Shown: positions 16,897 to 25,614 of the stretch, in pieces | Numbering within the stretch: the stretch's first letter is position 1 | Layout: every line of letters starts with the position of its first letter | Assembly: GCF_020251205.1 (NCBI RefSeq) | Contig: NZ_JAIWYX010000004.1 | Span: 248,001 to 312,000 of the forward strand | Reading direction: 5' to 3' | Length of the DNA stretch: 64,000 nucleotides | Origin: Arthrobacter sp. M4 | GTDB lineage: Bacteria > Actinomycetota > Actinomycetes > Actinomycetales > Micrococcaceae | Notes under the pieces: generated by a model | The model's database searches: none | Told to the model about the DNA's origin: nothing | What the model saw: the letters and a program-made list of their open reading frames with translations, nothing else | Program-made: the position numbers and the translations under genes

Positions 16897-17706
16897 TCAG
16901 CTCGCAGGCGGCTTGCCCACCGAGGTGAGGAACGCCGTCGTGTCTTCCGCAACACGCTCCGGGACCTCCCACAGTACGAGGTGTCCCACGCCTGGATAGA
17001 CGACGAGCTTTGCTCCATCGATCCGATCCGCGAGGGTTTCCTGGTGGCGACGCGGTAGCAGACCATCGTGGGCGCCCCAAAGGATCAGTGTGGGTCCGCG
17101 GATTGTGCCGGACTCGCTGGGTGGGTCAGCCTGGATTAGACCGTTCAGGATGCCTTTCCAGGCCCTGACTGGCATGCGCACACCGTCACGGATCCTGTCC
17201 TCGACAAACCACGTAGGAACTCGGTGCAGGAGTGGGAACCTCAGCAACGAATCCCGTACCCATTGCTCACCGACGGGATCTTTCAACGCGTCGACTTCGT
17301 CAGCAAAGGACGGGCGTGTTTGCAGGCTCAAAGGCGCACCAACCAAAACGAGCGCAGCAACAAGATCGGGATACATGAGGGCCAATTGCTGGGCGACATA
17401 TCCCCCACTGGAGGAGCCCAGAACGTACACTCTGGAGACTTTCAGTGCTTCCAGTAGTGCAGCCGCGTCTTCAGCCTGTTCGGGCAACGAATAGCCGTCG
17501 TCCGGTTTGCTGGCCTCGCCTTGGCCCCTCAGATCCGGGGCGATTATCTGGAACCCTGGAAGCAGCGGAATCAGCCGATCAAACGTTCTTCTCGACTCAC
17601 CCCACGGATGCAGGAGCAACAATGGCACGTCCCGGTGCGGTCCGGTCAACAACGTTGGCAGGGTGACGCCGGTGCGGATAGGAACCCTGCGGACCTCGGT
17701 CTCCAC
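16897..17706 (-). CDS. Alpha/beta hydrolase
   Basis: Alpha/beta hydrolase fold protein. The oxyanion region LLLLHPWGESRRTF and the IIAPDLRGQGEAS strand are followed by a nucleophile elbow GSSSGG. The acid lies in LWGAHDGLLP and the histidine in GVGHLVLWE, completing the Ser-Asp-His triad. I chose the GTG at 17706, preceded by GGTGA, because upstream sequence to 17919 has no family similarity. It lies downstream of the phenylacetate operon on the same strand, but a 308-bp gap separates it from the isomerase gene, so cotranscription is uncertain. The substrate is unknown; lactone or ester hydrolysis is possible. Confidence 0.8.
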   Translation of the reverse strand: METEVRRVPIRTGVTLPTLLTGPHRDVPLLLLHPWGESRRTFDRLIPLLPGFQIIAPDLRGQGEASKPDDGYSLPEQAEDAAALLEALKVSRVYVLGSSSGGYVAQQLALMYPDLVAALVLVGAPLSLQTRPSFADEVDALKDPVGEQWVRDSLLRFPLLHRVPTWFVEDRIRDGVRMPVRAWKGILNGLIQADPPSESGTIRGPTLILWGAHDGLLPRRHQETLADRIDGAKLVVYPGVGHLVLWEVPERVAEDTTAFLTSVGKPPAS

Positions 17707-18014
17707 AGCATCACCGTACGCGCGATTATGACCGAAGTCACCGCGCCGCCGGCTATTCGTCCGCCCCTCGAGAACTGAGCAAGACACGCCGTAAAAGTTT
17801 TGTAAATGGTCGTGGACCTGACGCTTCCCGCCAAGTACATTGATGGGCACGGCTTCGTCCCTGGAGAACCCCCAACTCCCAGGGGCGGAGTCCATTGCGA
17901 AACCTCCATTTGCGGGCATAAAGACTAGGCTCCGGGCAATTCTTCCCCCAAAGAATCGTCCGGAGCCTTTCCCGTGCCCACAGCCTTCCCGTGCCCACAG
18001 CCCTCCCGTGACTC
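17707..18014. other. Intergenic stretch with a 17-bp tandem repeat
   Basis: No gene is convincing here, although the hydrolase frame stays open to 17919. A 17-bp unit beginning TTCCCGTGCCC is present twice in tandem at 17969-17985 and 17986-18002, with part of a third copy running into the isomerase gene end. The repeat lies directly after the stop of the PaaG-like gene. No hairpin with a T tract was found. Confidence 0.5.
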
Positions 18015-18794
18015 CTACCCCTTGAAAACCGGGGCCCGCTTCTCCTGGAACGCGCGGAAGCCCTCGGCGTAGTCCTCGGTCTTGCAGAGGCGGGCCTGCT
18101 CGGCGTTCTCCTCAGCCATGGAATCCCACAAACCAAGTCGCTGATCCCGAATGTGCGCCACCAGTTCCTTGCTCGCCTTGAATGCGCCAGTAGCTCCCGT
18201 GGCCACCCGCGCCACGATCGCCCGCGTCGCGTCCAGAAGCTCAGCATCCGGCATCGCCCTGCTGAACAAACCCTGCGCCACAGCCTCGGCACCACTCATC
18301 AGCTCGGCCGTGTAAATCAGATCCAGCGTCCGATGCATACCCAGGCGCTCGGCAAACAGCCAGTGCCCGCCCGAGTCCAACGTCGCGCCCAACTTGGCGA
18401 ATGGGGAACCGAACTTGGCGTTCTCCCCCACATACACCACGTCGGTAGCCAAAAGAAGGCCCAGCCCGACCCCCAGGCAGGCCCCCTGAGCCGCCGCAAA
18501 GGTGGGTGCGGGGAATCGTGCCATCTTCTTCAACAAAGGCTCCACAAGGCCGCCCAGATACGCCTGGGCGTCGTCGCTCTCAGGGGTGACCGCGGAGATA
18601 TCCCGGCCAGCGCAGAAGGCGCGTCCCTCACCGCGGAGGAGCAGCGCCCGCACCTCACCACGATCGGCGGCGGCAGCGGCGTCGTCGTACGCTTTGTCCA
18701 GTTCGGCGAGCGCAGCCTCATTCAGCGAGTTCAGCTTTTCCGGGGCGTTGAGGACAACTTCGGCCACGCCGTCGGCGATGGAAAGGGAGATCAT
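18015..18794 (-). CDS. paaG: Enoyl-CoA hydratase/isomerase family protein, PaaG-like (epoxyphenylacetyl-CoA isomerase)
   Basis: Crotonase-fold protein of 259 aa. The CoA-binding oxyanion-hole segments are RAFCAGRDIS (about 57-66) and QGACLGVGLGLLLATD (about 103-118). The positions that hold catalytic glutamates in true hydratases read FGSPFAKLG and LDLIYTA, with no glutamate. An aspartate is present in LDSGG, the position used by PaaG isomerases. This favours conversion of ring-1,2-epoxyphenylacetyl-CoA to the oxepin form. AAGGAG precedes the ATG at 18794, which follows paaE by 9 bp, so it is part of the paa operon. A PaaF-type hydratase is the alternative. Confidence 0.75.
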   Translation of the reverse strand: MISLSIADGVAEVVLNAPEKLNSLNEAALAELDKAYDDAAAAADRGEVRALLLRGEGRAFCAGRDISAVTPESDDAQAYLGGLVEPLLKKMARFPAPTFAAAQGACLGVGLGLLLATDVVYVGENAKFGSPFAKLGATLDSGGHWLFAERLGMHRTLDLIYTAELMSGAEAVAQGLFSRAMPDAELLDATRAIVARVATGATGAFKASKELVAHIRDQRLGLWDSMAEENAEQARLCKTEDYAEGFRAFQEKRAPVFKG

Positions 18795-18803
18795 TCGGGC
18801 TCC

Positions 18804-20009
18804 TTAGACGTCAAAGTCGACGGTGACTGACTCGGATGTGGGGTGCGACTGGCAAGTAAGCACATAGCCTTTGTCCAGCTCGTCCTGCTCCAGCGCGTAG
18901 TTCTCGTCCATGGTGACGGTACCCGAAACGAGCTTGGCGCGGCAGGTGCCGCACACTCCCCCGGCGCACGCGAACGGCACATCGGGGCGGACGCGGAGAG
19001 CGGCGTTGAGGATGGACTCGCGGGCGTGCGTTGGGCTGGAGACGTCGCCGGTGAGGCCGTCCAGCTTGAAGCTGATCTTGAACATGTCGCCGGAGTCGTC
19101 CTCCACCACGGGACGGCCGGCGTTGCCCTCTGGGCGGTCCGGGCGGCCGGTGGTGAACAGTTCGAAGCGGATGTGTTCCGGGTCCACGCCCCTGGCGGCC
19201 AGGGTGTCGCGACATAGCTGTACTAGTTCGAACGGCCCGCACAGGAACCACTCGTCCACGTCCTCGGCGTGCAGGGCGGACGTCAGGAGGGTCTGCAGCT
19301 TCTCGGAGTCGATGCGGCCAGTCATAAGCGGCGCAATCCGCTGCTCCCGGGACAGCACGTGATGCAGGGCCAGCCGCGACGGGTACTTGTCTTTCAGGTC
19401 AGCCAGCTCCTCCAGGAACATCACGTCCATGGCGGCCTTGTTGGCGTAGATGAGGTCAAACCGCGTATCCGGGTGGGCGGCCAGCAGCGTCCTGGCGATG
19501 GCGATCACCGGAGTAATGCCCGAGCCGGCAGCGATTGCCACGAAGTTGCCCGCCTGCCCGGCCAGCTGCATCGGGTTGTTCATGGAATTCATGACGTTGT
19601 ACTGGGTAGGGTTGCCGTCGCGGCCGTGGCGGGAGATGAATGCGCCCTGCGGGCTCATGACGTCCAGCGTGTCCCCGGCCTTGAGCTCGGCGTTGGCCCA
19701 CGTGGAGAAGATGCCGCCCAGGTCCTTCTTGATGGCGACGCGGATCTCGCTGGAACCGTCTGCGAACGTGCGGGGTTCGGCGCAGATTGAATAGCTGCGG
19801 CGGACCTCGTGCAATTCACCGCCGTCGTCCGGCAGTTTGGTGCGGAGCGCGACGTACTGGCCGGGGAGGTAGTCGTACTGTCCCGACAGCTCGGCCGGCA
19901 CAGCGAAGGTGACCTCGATTGCGTCCTCAGTCAGTCGGCGCACCTCGGACACGGTGAGGCTGTGGAAGGACGCACGACGGCGGCTGGCCGTCTGGATTTC
20001 GGTGGTCAT
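18804..20009 (-). CDS. paaE: Phenylacetyl-CoA epoxidase, reductase subunit PaaE
   Basis: Ferredoxin-NADPH reductase-type subunit that feeds electrons to the PaaABCD oxygenase. The FAD-binding RRSYSICAEP motif is at about residues 65-74. The pyridine-nucleotide-binding GSGITPVIAIARTLL follows near 165. A C-terminal plant-type [2Fe-2S] domain has CAGGVCGTC and a distant VLTCQSHP cysteine. 401 aa is slightly longer than the E. coli protein. AAGGAAG precedes the ATG at 20009, ten bases after the paaD stop. It is cytoplasmic and soluble. Confidence 0.95.
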   Translation of the reverse strand: MTTEIQTASRRRASFHSLTVSEVRRLTEDAIEVTFAVPAELSGQYDYLPGQYVALRTKLPDDGGELHEVRRSYSICAEPRTFADGSSEIRVAIKKDLGGIFSTWANAELKAGDTLDVMSPQGAFISRHGRDGNPTQYNVMNSMNNPMQLAGQAGNFVAIAAGSGITPVIAIARTLLAAHPDTRFDLIYANKAAMDVMFLEELADLKDKYPSRLALHHVLSREQRIAPLMTGRIDSEKLQTLLTSALHAEDVDEWFLCGPFELVQLCRDTLAARGVDPEHIRFELFTTGRPDRPEGNAGRPVVEDDSGDMFKISFKLDGLTGDVSSPTHARESILNAALRVRPDVPFACAGGVCGTCRAKLVSGTVTMDENYALEQDELDKGYVLTCQSHPTSESVTVDFDV

Positions 20010-20018
20010 CTTGCTTCC

Positions 20019-20726
20019 TTAGAGGACTTTGAAGTAATCGAACGGTTCCTTGCAGTCCTGGCACACATACAGCGCCTTGCAGGACGTGGAACCGAAGCGG
20101 GTGAGTTCCTTGGTGTTCAGCGACGAGCACTGAGGGCACTTCACAGCCAGCTTGAGGCGGATGGGGCCCGAGTGACCGCCCGCCGCCGCACGTCCGCTGG
20201 GCGGGGCGATGCCGTACTCTTGCAGCTTGGCCTTGCCTTCCTGGGTCATCCAGTCCGTGGTCCACGCCGGCGACAGGACCAGGTTGATTCGGGTGTCTTT
20301 GTAACCTTGCTTGGCGAACGCCGCACGGAGGTCGTCTCCGATGGCATCCATCGCCGGGCAGCCCGAGTACGTGGGCGTGATGGTCACTTCCACCGTGCCG
20401 TCTTCGTTTTCTTGGACGGCCCGGAGGATGCCCAGGTCCTCAATCGTGAGGACCGGAATCTCGGGATCCACCACCGTGGCTGCGATGGCCCATGCGGTTT
20501 GCTGCGCTTCCGCGTCACTACCGCGCCCGACGGCGGTGCTGCCGCCGTCGTACTTCTCAGCGGCACTGCGCGCTCGGGTGACGTGCCCGACGGCGGTGCT
20601 GCCGCCGTCGTACTTCTCAGCGGCACCGCGCGCTCGGGTGACGTGCCCGACGGCGGTGCTGCCGCCGTCGTACTCTTCGTGGCTGCGGTTGGTCGCGGTG
20701 CGGGTGGCAGTTTCCATGGTGATCAC
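20019..20726 (-). CDS. paaD: Phenylacetyl-CoA epoxidase subunit PaaD, with repeat-containing N-terminal extension
   Basis: The core (QQTAWAIAATVVDPEIPVLTIE onward, about residue 71) is the DUF59/MIP18-like PaaD subunit, thought to help iron-cluster or diiron-site maturation of the epoxidase. TYSGCPAMDAIGDDL and the C-terminal zinc-type cysteines (CPQCSS ... CQDC) are intact. The first 70 residues are unusual: YDGGSTAVG occurs three times with a 20-residue period. In DNA this is a 60-bp array at 20521-20670. The gene overlaps paaC (GTG 20726); ATG 20717 is an alternative. Three perfect inverted repeats lie inside the coding repeat. Confidence 0.93.
   Translation of the reverse strand: MITMETATRTATNRSHEEYDGGSTAVGHVTRARGAAEKYDGGSTAVGHVTRARSAAEKYDGGSTAVGRGSDAEAQQTAWAIAATVVDPEIPVLTIEDLGILRAVQENEDGTVEVTITPTYSGCPAMDAIGDDLRAAFAKQGYKDTRINLVLSPAWTTDWMTQEGKAKLQEYGIAPPSGRAAAGGHSGPIRLKLAVKCPQCSSLNTKELTRFGSTSCKALYVCQDCKEPFDYFKVL
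20521..20670. repeat. 60-bp tandem repeats with internal palindromes inside paaD
   Basis: Two full 60-bp units (20521-20580 and 20581-20640) and a 30-bp partial unit (20641-20670) are nearly identical. Each contains a 9-bp inverted repeat, CGACGGCGG and CCGCCGTCG around TGCTG (20528-20550, 20588-20610, 20648-20670). The array is in frame with paaD and adds about 50 residues before the conserved domain. Near-identity suggests recent duplication. Confidence 0.92.
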
Positions 20727-21706
20727 CAGCTTGCTCCGGGGTGTTCGCGGGCCAGGACCTGCATCTCGGCAAGGACGTAGCCCAGGTGTTCCGAGTGCCG
20801 GCCGTCGCGGCCGCCGCCGAGCGATTGCGGCACGTTGGGTGTTTCGAGGCCGGCTTCGGTGAGGACCTCGCCGAGGAGGCGGTCGAAGTCTTCCTTCAAG
20901 CTTGACGGCAAAACGGCGACGCCGGCGTCCGCCAAGCGGGTGGTGAGGCTGTCGTCGTCGAACAGTTCATTCACGTATGGCCACATCAACGTGAGCCCGT
21001 GGATCATGCGACGTCGGGACTCTTCCGTACCGCCGGCCAGGCGCAGCACCCACTGGGCGCTGTGGTCCAGGTGGTAATCCACTTCCTTGACGGCCTTGGC
21101 GGCGATCGCGGCGAGGGTGTCGTCAGCGGATTGCGTGAGTCGGGAATAGAGCAGGTGCTGGTAGTTGCTCACGATGAACTGCCGGGCGATGGTGGCGGCA
21201 AAGTCGCCATTGGGCTGCTCGAACAGGTGCGCGGAGCGGAATTCGTGCTCGCGGCGGAAGTAGGCCAAGTCGTCCTCGGTCTTGGCGGGCTGGCCCTCTT
21301 CGGCGAGGCCGGCACCGGCGTAAGTGAGGAAGGAGCGGGCGTGGCCAAGTTGGTCCAGGGCGATGTTGCCCAGGGCGATGTCCTCTTCCAGCTCGGGCGC
21401 ACGGGAGATCCAGTGGCCAAGGCGCTGCGCGAGGATCAGGGCATCGTCGCCCAGGCGCAGTGCGTATTCGGCGACGTCTTTGGCCGGCTTGGCCGTGCCG
21501 CGGCGGACCTCCAGGGCAATGTCCTCGGGACGGAGGGCGTTGCCGGGGGTGATGCGGGTGGCGGAGGCGGAGCCGTCCCCGGAAGCGCCGGCACCGGTCA
21601 CGCCGACTGAGATGTCGCCGTGGCCTTCGATGGCGAAGTCTGTGGTGTTTGCCGTGTTCGCGTTTGTGTTCAGGTTCGTGTTCGTGTTCGTGTTTGGGGC
21701 GGTCAC
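20723..21706 (-). CDS. paaC: Phenylacetyl-CoA epoxidase subunit PaaC
   Basis: Structural ferritin-like subunit of the multicomponent epoxidase. The conserved part starts near residue 60 (ALRLGDDALILAQRLGHWISRAPELEEDIALGNIALDQLGHARSFLTYAG) and includes the helical segments shared with PaaC of other bacteria. The first 50 residues are low complexity: an Asn-Thr alternation (NTNTNTNLNTNANTANTT) coded by an AACACG-like hexanucleotide run at about 21655-21700. The start is GTG 21706, overlapping the paaB stop. PaaC binds PaaA but itself carries no catalytic metal in characterised systems. Confidence 0.93.
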   Translation of the reverse strand: MTAPNTNTNTNLNTNANTANTTDFAIEGHGDISVGVTGAGASGDGSASATRITPGNALRPEDIALEVRRGTAKPAKDVAEYALRLGDDALILAQRLGHWISRAPELEEDIALGNIALDQLGHARSFLTYAGAGLAEEGQPAKTEDDLAYFRREHEFRSAHLFEQPNGDFAATIARQFIVSNYQHLLYSRLTQSADDTLAAIAAKAVKEVDYHLDHSAQWVLRLAGGTEESRRRMIHGLTLMWPYVNELFDDDSLTTRLADAGVAVLPSSLKEDFDRLLGEVLTEAGLETPNVPQSLGGGRDGRHSEHLGYVLAEMQVLAREHPGASW

Positions 21707-22290
21707 AGGTGCTTCACGCCTTCGCTCTTGGTGTAGTACGTGGCATGGCGGTAGTCCTTGCCCTGCGGGGACTCGAAGAACGAGCCCTTCGCGTCGGGAT
21801 CGCTGGCGGAGATGGCGTCGGCGGGGACCACCCAGATGGACACGCCTTCATTGCGGCGGGTGTAGAGGTCACGGGCGTTGCGGAGGGCCATGGCTGCGTC
21901 CGGGGCATGCAACGAGCCTGCGTGCACGTGGGACAGGCCGCGGCTCGAGCGCACGAACACTTCCCAGAGCGGCCACGCGTGCGGATGGCGGGGGTCCGGG
22001 GCTGGCGTGCCGTCGGGGAGTTGCGCGCTGGATGCCGGTGGCTGACTGGGGGTGGGGTGCTCACCGGGAGCGGGTTGCCCGCCAGGGGTGGGCTGCCCGC
22101 TGCTCGTTGGCGTGGTGGTCCAGCTGGCCGGGTCCGCGTCCTGTCCGGGGAATTCCGGGTTACCGTGTGGGGCCACGACGACAGGGGTCCCCGGCCGGGG
22201 GCCCCCAGCCGCAGGGTTCCCTGGCTGAGCTTGCGAAGCTAGGGAGCGGCTGGGGACTTGCGAGGTTGGGGTGTCGGTGGGGAGGATCAT
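21703..22290 (-). CDS. paaB: Phenylacetyl-CoA epoxidase subunit PaaB with long Pro-rich N-terminal extension
   Basis: The last 95 residues are a complete PaaB ([20 protein letters not shown] ... [14 protein letters not shown]). PaaB bridges PaaAC heterodimers in the epoxidase. The ATG at 22290 overlaps the paaA stop codon (ATGA), so translation should start there. That adds about 100 residues rich in Pro, Gly, Ser and Gln ([18 protein letters not shown]) with no recognisable domain. PaaB homologues are usually about 95 aa, so the doubled length is odd. No internal start with a good ribosome binding site was obvious. Confidence 0.92.
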   Translation of the reverse strand: MILPTDTPTSQVPSRSLASQAQPGNPAAGGPRPGTPVVVAPHGNPEFPGQDADPASWTTTPTSSGQPTPGGQPAPGEHPTPSQPPASSAQLPDGTPAPDPRHPHAWPLWEVFVRSSRGLSHVHAGSLHAPDAAMALRNARDLYTRRNEGVSIWVVPADAISASDPDAKGSFFESPQGKDYRHATYYTKSEGVKHL

Positions 22291-23282
22291 GCTGCGTATT
22301 CCTTTTCTGCTTGCTTGCGCGCGTATTCGGCTGCCGCCTCGCGGACCCAGGCTCCGTCGTCGTGCGCCTGGCGGCGGCGCTCAAGCCGCTGCGCGTTGCA
22401 GGGACCGTGCCCGGCAAGGACGGCCTTGAACTCTTCCCAGTCCAGCGGGCCGTGCTCCCACTTTTTGGTCTCTTCGTTGAAGCGGACGTCCGGGTCCGGG
22501 AGCGTGAGGCCCAGGACCTTGACCTGCTCCACCATCATTCCGACGAAACGGCTGCGGAGCTCGTCGTTGCTGAAGCGCTTGATGTTCCACGCCATGGATT
22601 GCTTGGAGTTGGGAGAATCCTCATCCGGCGGGCCAAACATCATCAGCGCCGGGGCGTACCAGCGGTTCACGGCGTCCTGGGCCATCTGCTTCTGTGCCGG
22701 GGTGCCGTGGGACAGCTCAAGCAGGATTTCGAAGCCTTGGCGCTGGTGGAAGGACTCTTCCTTGCAGATGCGCACCATTGCGCGTCCGTAGGGTCCGTAC
22801 GACGCCCGGCACAGCGGCACCTGGTTGCAGATCGCGGCACCATCCACCAACCAGCCGATGGCACCCATATCTGCCCAGGTCACGGCGGGGTAGTTGAAGA
22901 TGGACGAGTAGCGGGCCTTGCCTGCGATGAGGTCTTCCGTCATCTGGTCGCGGTGCTGGCCCAGGGTCTCAGCCGCCGAGTAGAGGTACAGCCCGTGGCC
23001 TGCCTCGTCCTGGACCTTCGCCATGAGGATCGCCTTGCGCTTCAGGCTGGGTGCCCGCGTGATCCAGTTGGCTTCCGGCTGCATGCCGATGATCTCCGAG
23101 TGTGCGTGCTGCGAGATCTGGCGGAGCAAAGTCTTGCGGTAAGCGGCCGGCATCCAGTCGCGGGGCTCGATGCGGGAGTCCTCCGCGATGATGCGGTCAA
23201 AGTACTTTTGTCCCGCTCGTTCTGCTTCCAGTTCTTCCGGGGACAGCTCCGCGGGCACAGACTGAAGGTTCTGCGTTGCCAT
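22287..23282 (-). CDS. paaA: Phenylacetyl-CoA epoxidase catalytic subunit PaaA
   Basis: Diiron oxygenase subunit that epoxidises the ring of phenylacetyl-CoA. Iron-ligand motifs of the family are visible in the ferritin-like core: [20 protein letters not shown] at about residues 90-110 (EXXH) and [20 protein letters not shown] near 170-190 (second EXXH). 331 aa is close to the usual length. ATG 23282 is preceded by AGGAGCAACC. It is the first gene of the minus-strand paa operon, and a PaaR-type palindrome lies about 30 bp upstream. Confidence 0.96.
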   Translation of the reverse strand: MATQNLQSVPAELSPEELEAERAGQKYFDRIIAEDSRIEPRDWMPAAYRKTLLRQISQHAHSEIIGMQPEANWITRAPSLKRKAILMAKVQDEAGHGLYLYSAAETLGQHRDQMTEDLIAGKARYSSIFNYPAVTWADMGAIGWLVDGAAICNQVPLCRASYGPYGRAMVRICKEESFHQRQGFEILLELSHGTPAQKQMAQDAVNRWYAPALMMFGPPDEDSPNSKQSMAWNIKRFSNDELRSRFVGMMVEQVKVLGLTLPDPDVRFNEETKKWEHGPLDWEEFKAVLAGHGPCNAQRLERRRQAHDDGAWVREAAAEYARKQAEKEYAA

Positions 23283-23310
23283 GGTTGCTCCTATGCATTC
23301 ACCGATAAAT

Positions 23311-23332
23311 ATTTACCGACCGTTCGTTCAGA
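23311..23332. promoter_or_regulatory. Probable PaaR (TetR) operator upstream of paaA
   Basis: An imperfect palindrome reading TTTACCGACCGTTCGTTCAG lies 29 bp before the paaA start codon. It has an ACCG half-site, a central CG and a degenerate CGGT half-site (CGTT). A similar sequence occurs before paaI at 60438-60459 in the opposite orientation, sharing a CGNTCGGTAAAT core. The TAAATATTTA beside it (23306-23315) may belong to the -10 region. Assignment to the TetR protein encoded at 62400 is inference. Confidence 0.6.
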
Positions 23333-23492
23333 ATATGCGGACGGTGGGAGCGCCGTCAAGCGTTGGAGCGGGTCATGGCGGGTGGTTGACTGAGTGGCTT
23401 TGGGAGCGCGGGCGGGGTGAATTCCATTGACAGGCGGGTAGAAGGGCCATACGCTCGGCGTCACTCAGGGGGATGAGTATTAGGGGCACCAC

Positions 23493-24800
23493 TTGAAATT
23501 GAATACTTTGCGCGTCTCCGCGTCCATCGTGATTGCCGGGTTGATCGGTGCAGGGTCCTCGGGCGTGCCAGCGAACGCCGCGGCGACTCCGAAACTGGAG
23601 GCCACGCCGTTTGTTCTGGCCAGCGGTCACACACTCACATCCTCTGAAGCTCAGACCATGCTCGAAACACTGGCCCGGCAGCGTGTCGCAGATGTTCTCG
23701 TAACGACATCACCAAACCGGCCAACTTTGGTACCAGCACGATCGAGCAAGAAATTCAATGCAAAACGGGAAATCGAGAAACCCATAGTTGCGGCCCGCAA
23801 AGAGAGACTGAAGGGTTTCGGCTTCTACTACAGTTCAGCTTCTACGACGGTCAACGTCGTGGACATTTCCGGGACTGCCATTGAAGCAACTGTGAAGTTC
23901 GACGAATTATCAAAGATGTATCTGGCCTCATATGCGTCAGGGCCAAGCCCCACACCAGAACAGACGCGTGTCAGACAAACGGCCAGGTTCATCAACACAG
24001 GGGCGGGCTGGACCCTCGACGATTGGTCTCCCGATAACCCACAAGGCCTCCCCTCAGCGATTGTGGACCACAGCGCATCCGCGACGAACTTGAGTCCAGA
24101 GGTAAAGAAGCCGCAGCAGCAGGCAAACCCTGGCCAAATAGGAGCCATCCCCGGCACTCCAGGGAACACAAAACCAAAGCCTGGAACGGCCAGTGCTGCC
24201 GCCCACGCAGCGGTTGCCAGGTCGAGTGAGAATTCAACGAGCAACCTGCGAATTGCTGCTGCGCGCACAACCAACGGCGACGGCAACTACACAGCCGCCC
24301 TTGCCTCCACCGGGTACAACTACACCGCCATGGTCAACTACACGTACCAGTACTGGTACTACTACAACCCGAGCTATAACGCATACCCATCTGACTGCAC
24401 GAACTTTGTTTCACAGGCACTCAGAGCAGGCGGATGGGGCATGGTTGACAACGCTACTTGGTACACCGACAACAACAATTGGTATTACTACCCTTGGGTG
24501 GCCACCAGGTCATGGACCTCTGTCGCGGACTTCTTCACCTTTGCAATCTACGGCAGCGGACGCACATACGAACTCGCCTATCTCAACAGCATGGGTCCGG
24601 CTGACGTTGAAATCGCTGATTGGGATGGCAACGGCACGAAAGACCACGCCATGATGGTGACTTCGTGGGCCGCTGGCGGCGGGTGGGCAGGTTACAACGA
24701 TATCCGAGTGACGTATCACACCAATGACACTCGCGATATGTCTATCTGGAGTCTGTATGTCAATAACCCGGGAGGGATCTGGTATGCGCTTCGCACCTAG
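23493..24800 (+). CDS. Secreted amidase-domain (Amidase_6) protein
   Basis: Exported protein of 435 aa. A TTG start (23493) with AGGGG upstream gives a signal peptide ending near SGVPANAAA. The middle is a weakly conserved linker with an Ala/Ser/Pro-rich part (GTPGNTKPKPGTASAAAHAA). The C-terminal 150 residues match the putative amidase domain of Gram-positive bacteria: YNAYPSDCTNFVSQALRAGG holds the candidate nucleophile Cys, and DWDGNGTKDHAMMVTSW the His. The region is very rich in Tyr and Trp. Peptidoglycan or other cell-wall amide hydrolysis is plausible but unproven. The gene overlaps a lipoprotein gene and is divergent from paaA. Confidence 0.82.
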   Translation: MKLNTLRVSASIVIAGLIGAGSSGVPANAAATPKLEATPFVLASGHTLTSSEAQTMLETLARQRVADVLVTTSPNRPTLVPARSSKKFNAKREIEKPIVAARKERLKGFGFYYSSASTTVNVVDISGTAIEATVKFDELSKMYLASYASGPSPTPEQTRVRQTARFINTGAGWTLDDWSPDNPQGLPSAIVDHSASATNLSPEVKKPQQQANPGQIGAIPGTPGNTKPKPGTASAAAHAAVARSSENSTSNLRIAAARTTNGDGNYTAALASTGYNYTAMVNYTYQYWYYYNPSYNAYPSDCTNFVSQALRAGGWGMVDNATWYTDNNNWYYYPWVATRSWTSVADFFTFAIYGSGRTYELAYLNSMGPADVEIADWDGNGTKDHAMMVTSWAAGGGWAGYNDIRVTYHTNDTRDMSIWSLYVNNPGGIWYALRT

Positions 24801-25230
24801 GATCGCAGCACTTGTGCTGGCCGTGCTTACTCTCGCTTCCTGTGGCACAGAAATGCGGGCACCGGACATGTCCACCAGAGACGAGTTTGCAAATCGAGTG
24901 ATGAACGCGGCGTCCTCCGGCTCAGTGGATCAGGTTGAGAGGCTGGTACCGCAGGACCGCATCGGTGTCCGTCCGGGAGCCCAGAAGTTAGTCGACGCGG
25001 CCCGAGGATGGGACCCAGCGTCTTGGAAGGTTGGGCTTCGGCAGGACGTGCCGGAGTATGTCTTCGTCACGGTGACCCAACAAGGCCAAACCGGTCCAAT
25101 TCGATACGAGATCTCCTGGAGCGGCGACCGTTGGGGATTGATTCTGGGAACATCAAAAAATCGCCCCAGCGACGGCGCAGAACCGGGCACGCCGGGGACC
25201 GGAACACCAAAAGTCATTGACCCGAAGTAG
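24784..25230 (+). CDS. Putative lipoprotein, function unknown
   Basis: 148-aa protein starting at ATG 24784 inside the end of the amidase gene (17-bp overlap), with GGGAGGG upstream. The N-terminus is a lipoprotein signal with lipobox LASC. The remainder is a small soluble domain (FANRVMNAASSGSVDQVERLVP near 40-60) followed by a Pro/Gly-rich tail. I do not recognise the family. Coupled translation suggests a joint function with the amidase outside the membrane. Confidence 0.75.
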   Translation: MRFAPRIAALVLAVLTLASCGTEMRAPDMSTRDEFANRVMNAASSGSVDQVERLVPQDRIGVRPGAQKLVDAARGWDPASWKVGLRQDVPEYVFVTVTQQGQTGPIRYEISWSGDRWGLILGTSKNRPSDGAEPGTPGTGTPKVIDPK

Positions 25231-25614
25231 GTACGAATCACGGCTACGGGAGGGTGAGCGCCGATGCGGTTCGCCTCTTCATGTGGAATCCGTGGCGGGC
25301 TTATCCGCTGTGGGGTGGTGTGGCCGGCCGTTTCTAGGCCCGGCCGGCCACGGACCCGATTGGTCTTCAAAGCGGGTCCGCGCCCGATTTCAGGGGGTCG
25401 ACTTTCGGGCGCGCCATGCGGGGGATCCTCCCCCACATCGAACGCTAAGCCCTGCGACGGACCTCTAAGTGGCCCTTCGCGTGAATTTGAGTGGTCTCTG
25501 TTACAGGAATTGAGTGTTCGAAGGCGGACAGTGTCGGTTCAAGTGAGTGCTGGCGACTTTCCACTCAAACTAACTCAGCATGACTGACGAGTTTGCGGAC
25601 TCTGAGAGGAAAAC
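25231..25614. other. Gene-free interval with GC-rich inverted repeat
   Basis: No gene is convincing. A perfect 11-bp inverted repeat (GTGGCCGGCCG at 25320-25330 and its complement at 25341-25351) around a 10-bp loop could end transcription of the lipoprotein gene, but no T tract follows. A second weaker pair, CGCGCCCGA and TCGGGCGCG, lies about 40 bp further on. A 107-codon frame over the hairpins looks accidental. Confidence 0.5.

Noticed and set aside
17707..17919. Upstream extension of the alpha/beta hydrolase
   Set aside because: The added residues do not resemble the family, and a GTG with a GGTGA site exists at 17706.
19809..20780. 323-codon plus-strand frame opposite paaD/paaE, including the repeat array
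   Set aside because: Antisense to paaD and paaE; the protein is repeat-derived and without domain features.
21324..23393. Very long plus-strand frame opposite paaA-paaC (about 690 codons)
   Set aside because: It is antisense to clearly identified paa genes; its Arg-, Ser- and Gly-rich translation is the usual artefact of GC-rich codon positions.
25264..25587. 107-codon plus-strand frame after the lipoprotein gene
   Set aside because: It runs through two GC-rich hairpins and has no protein features.
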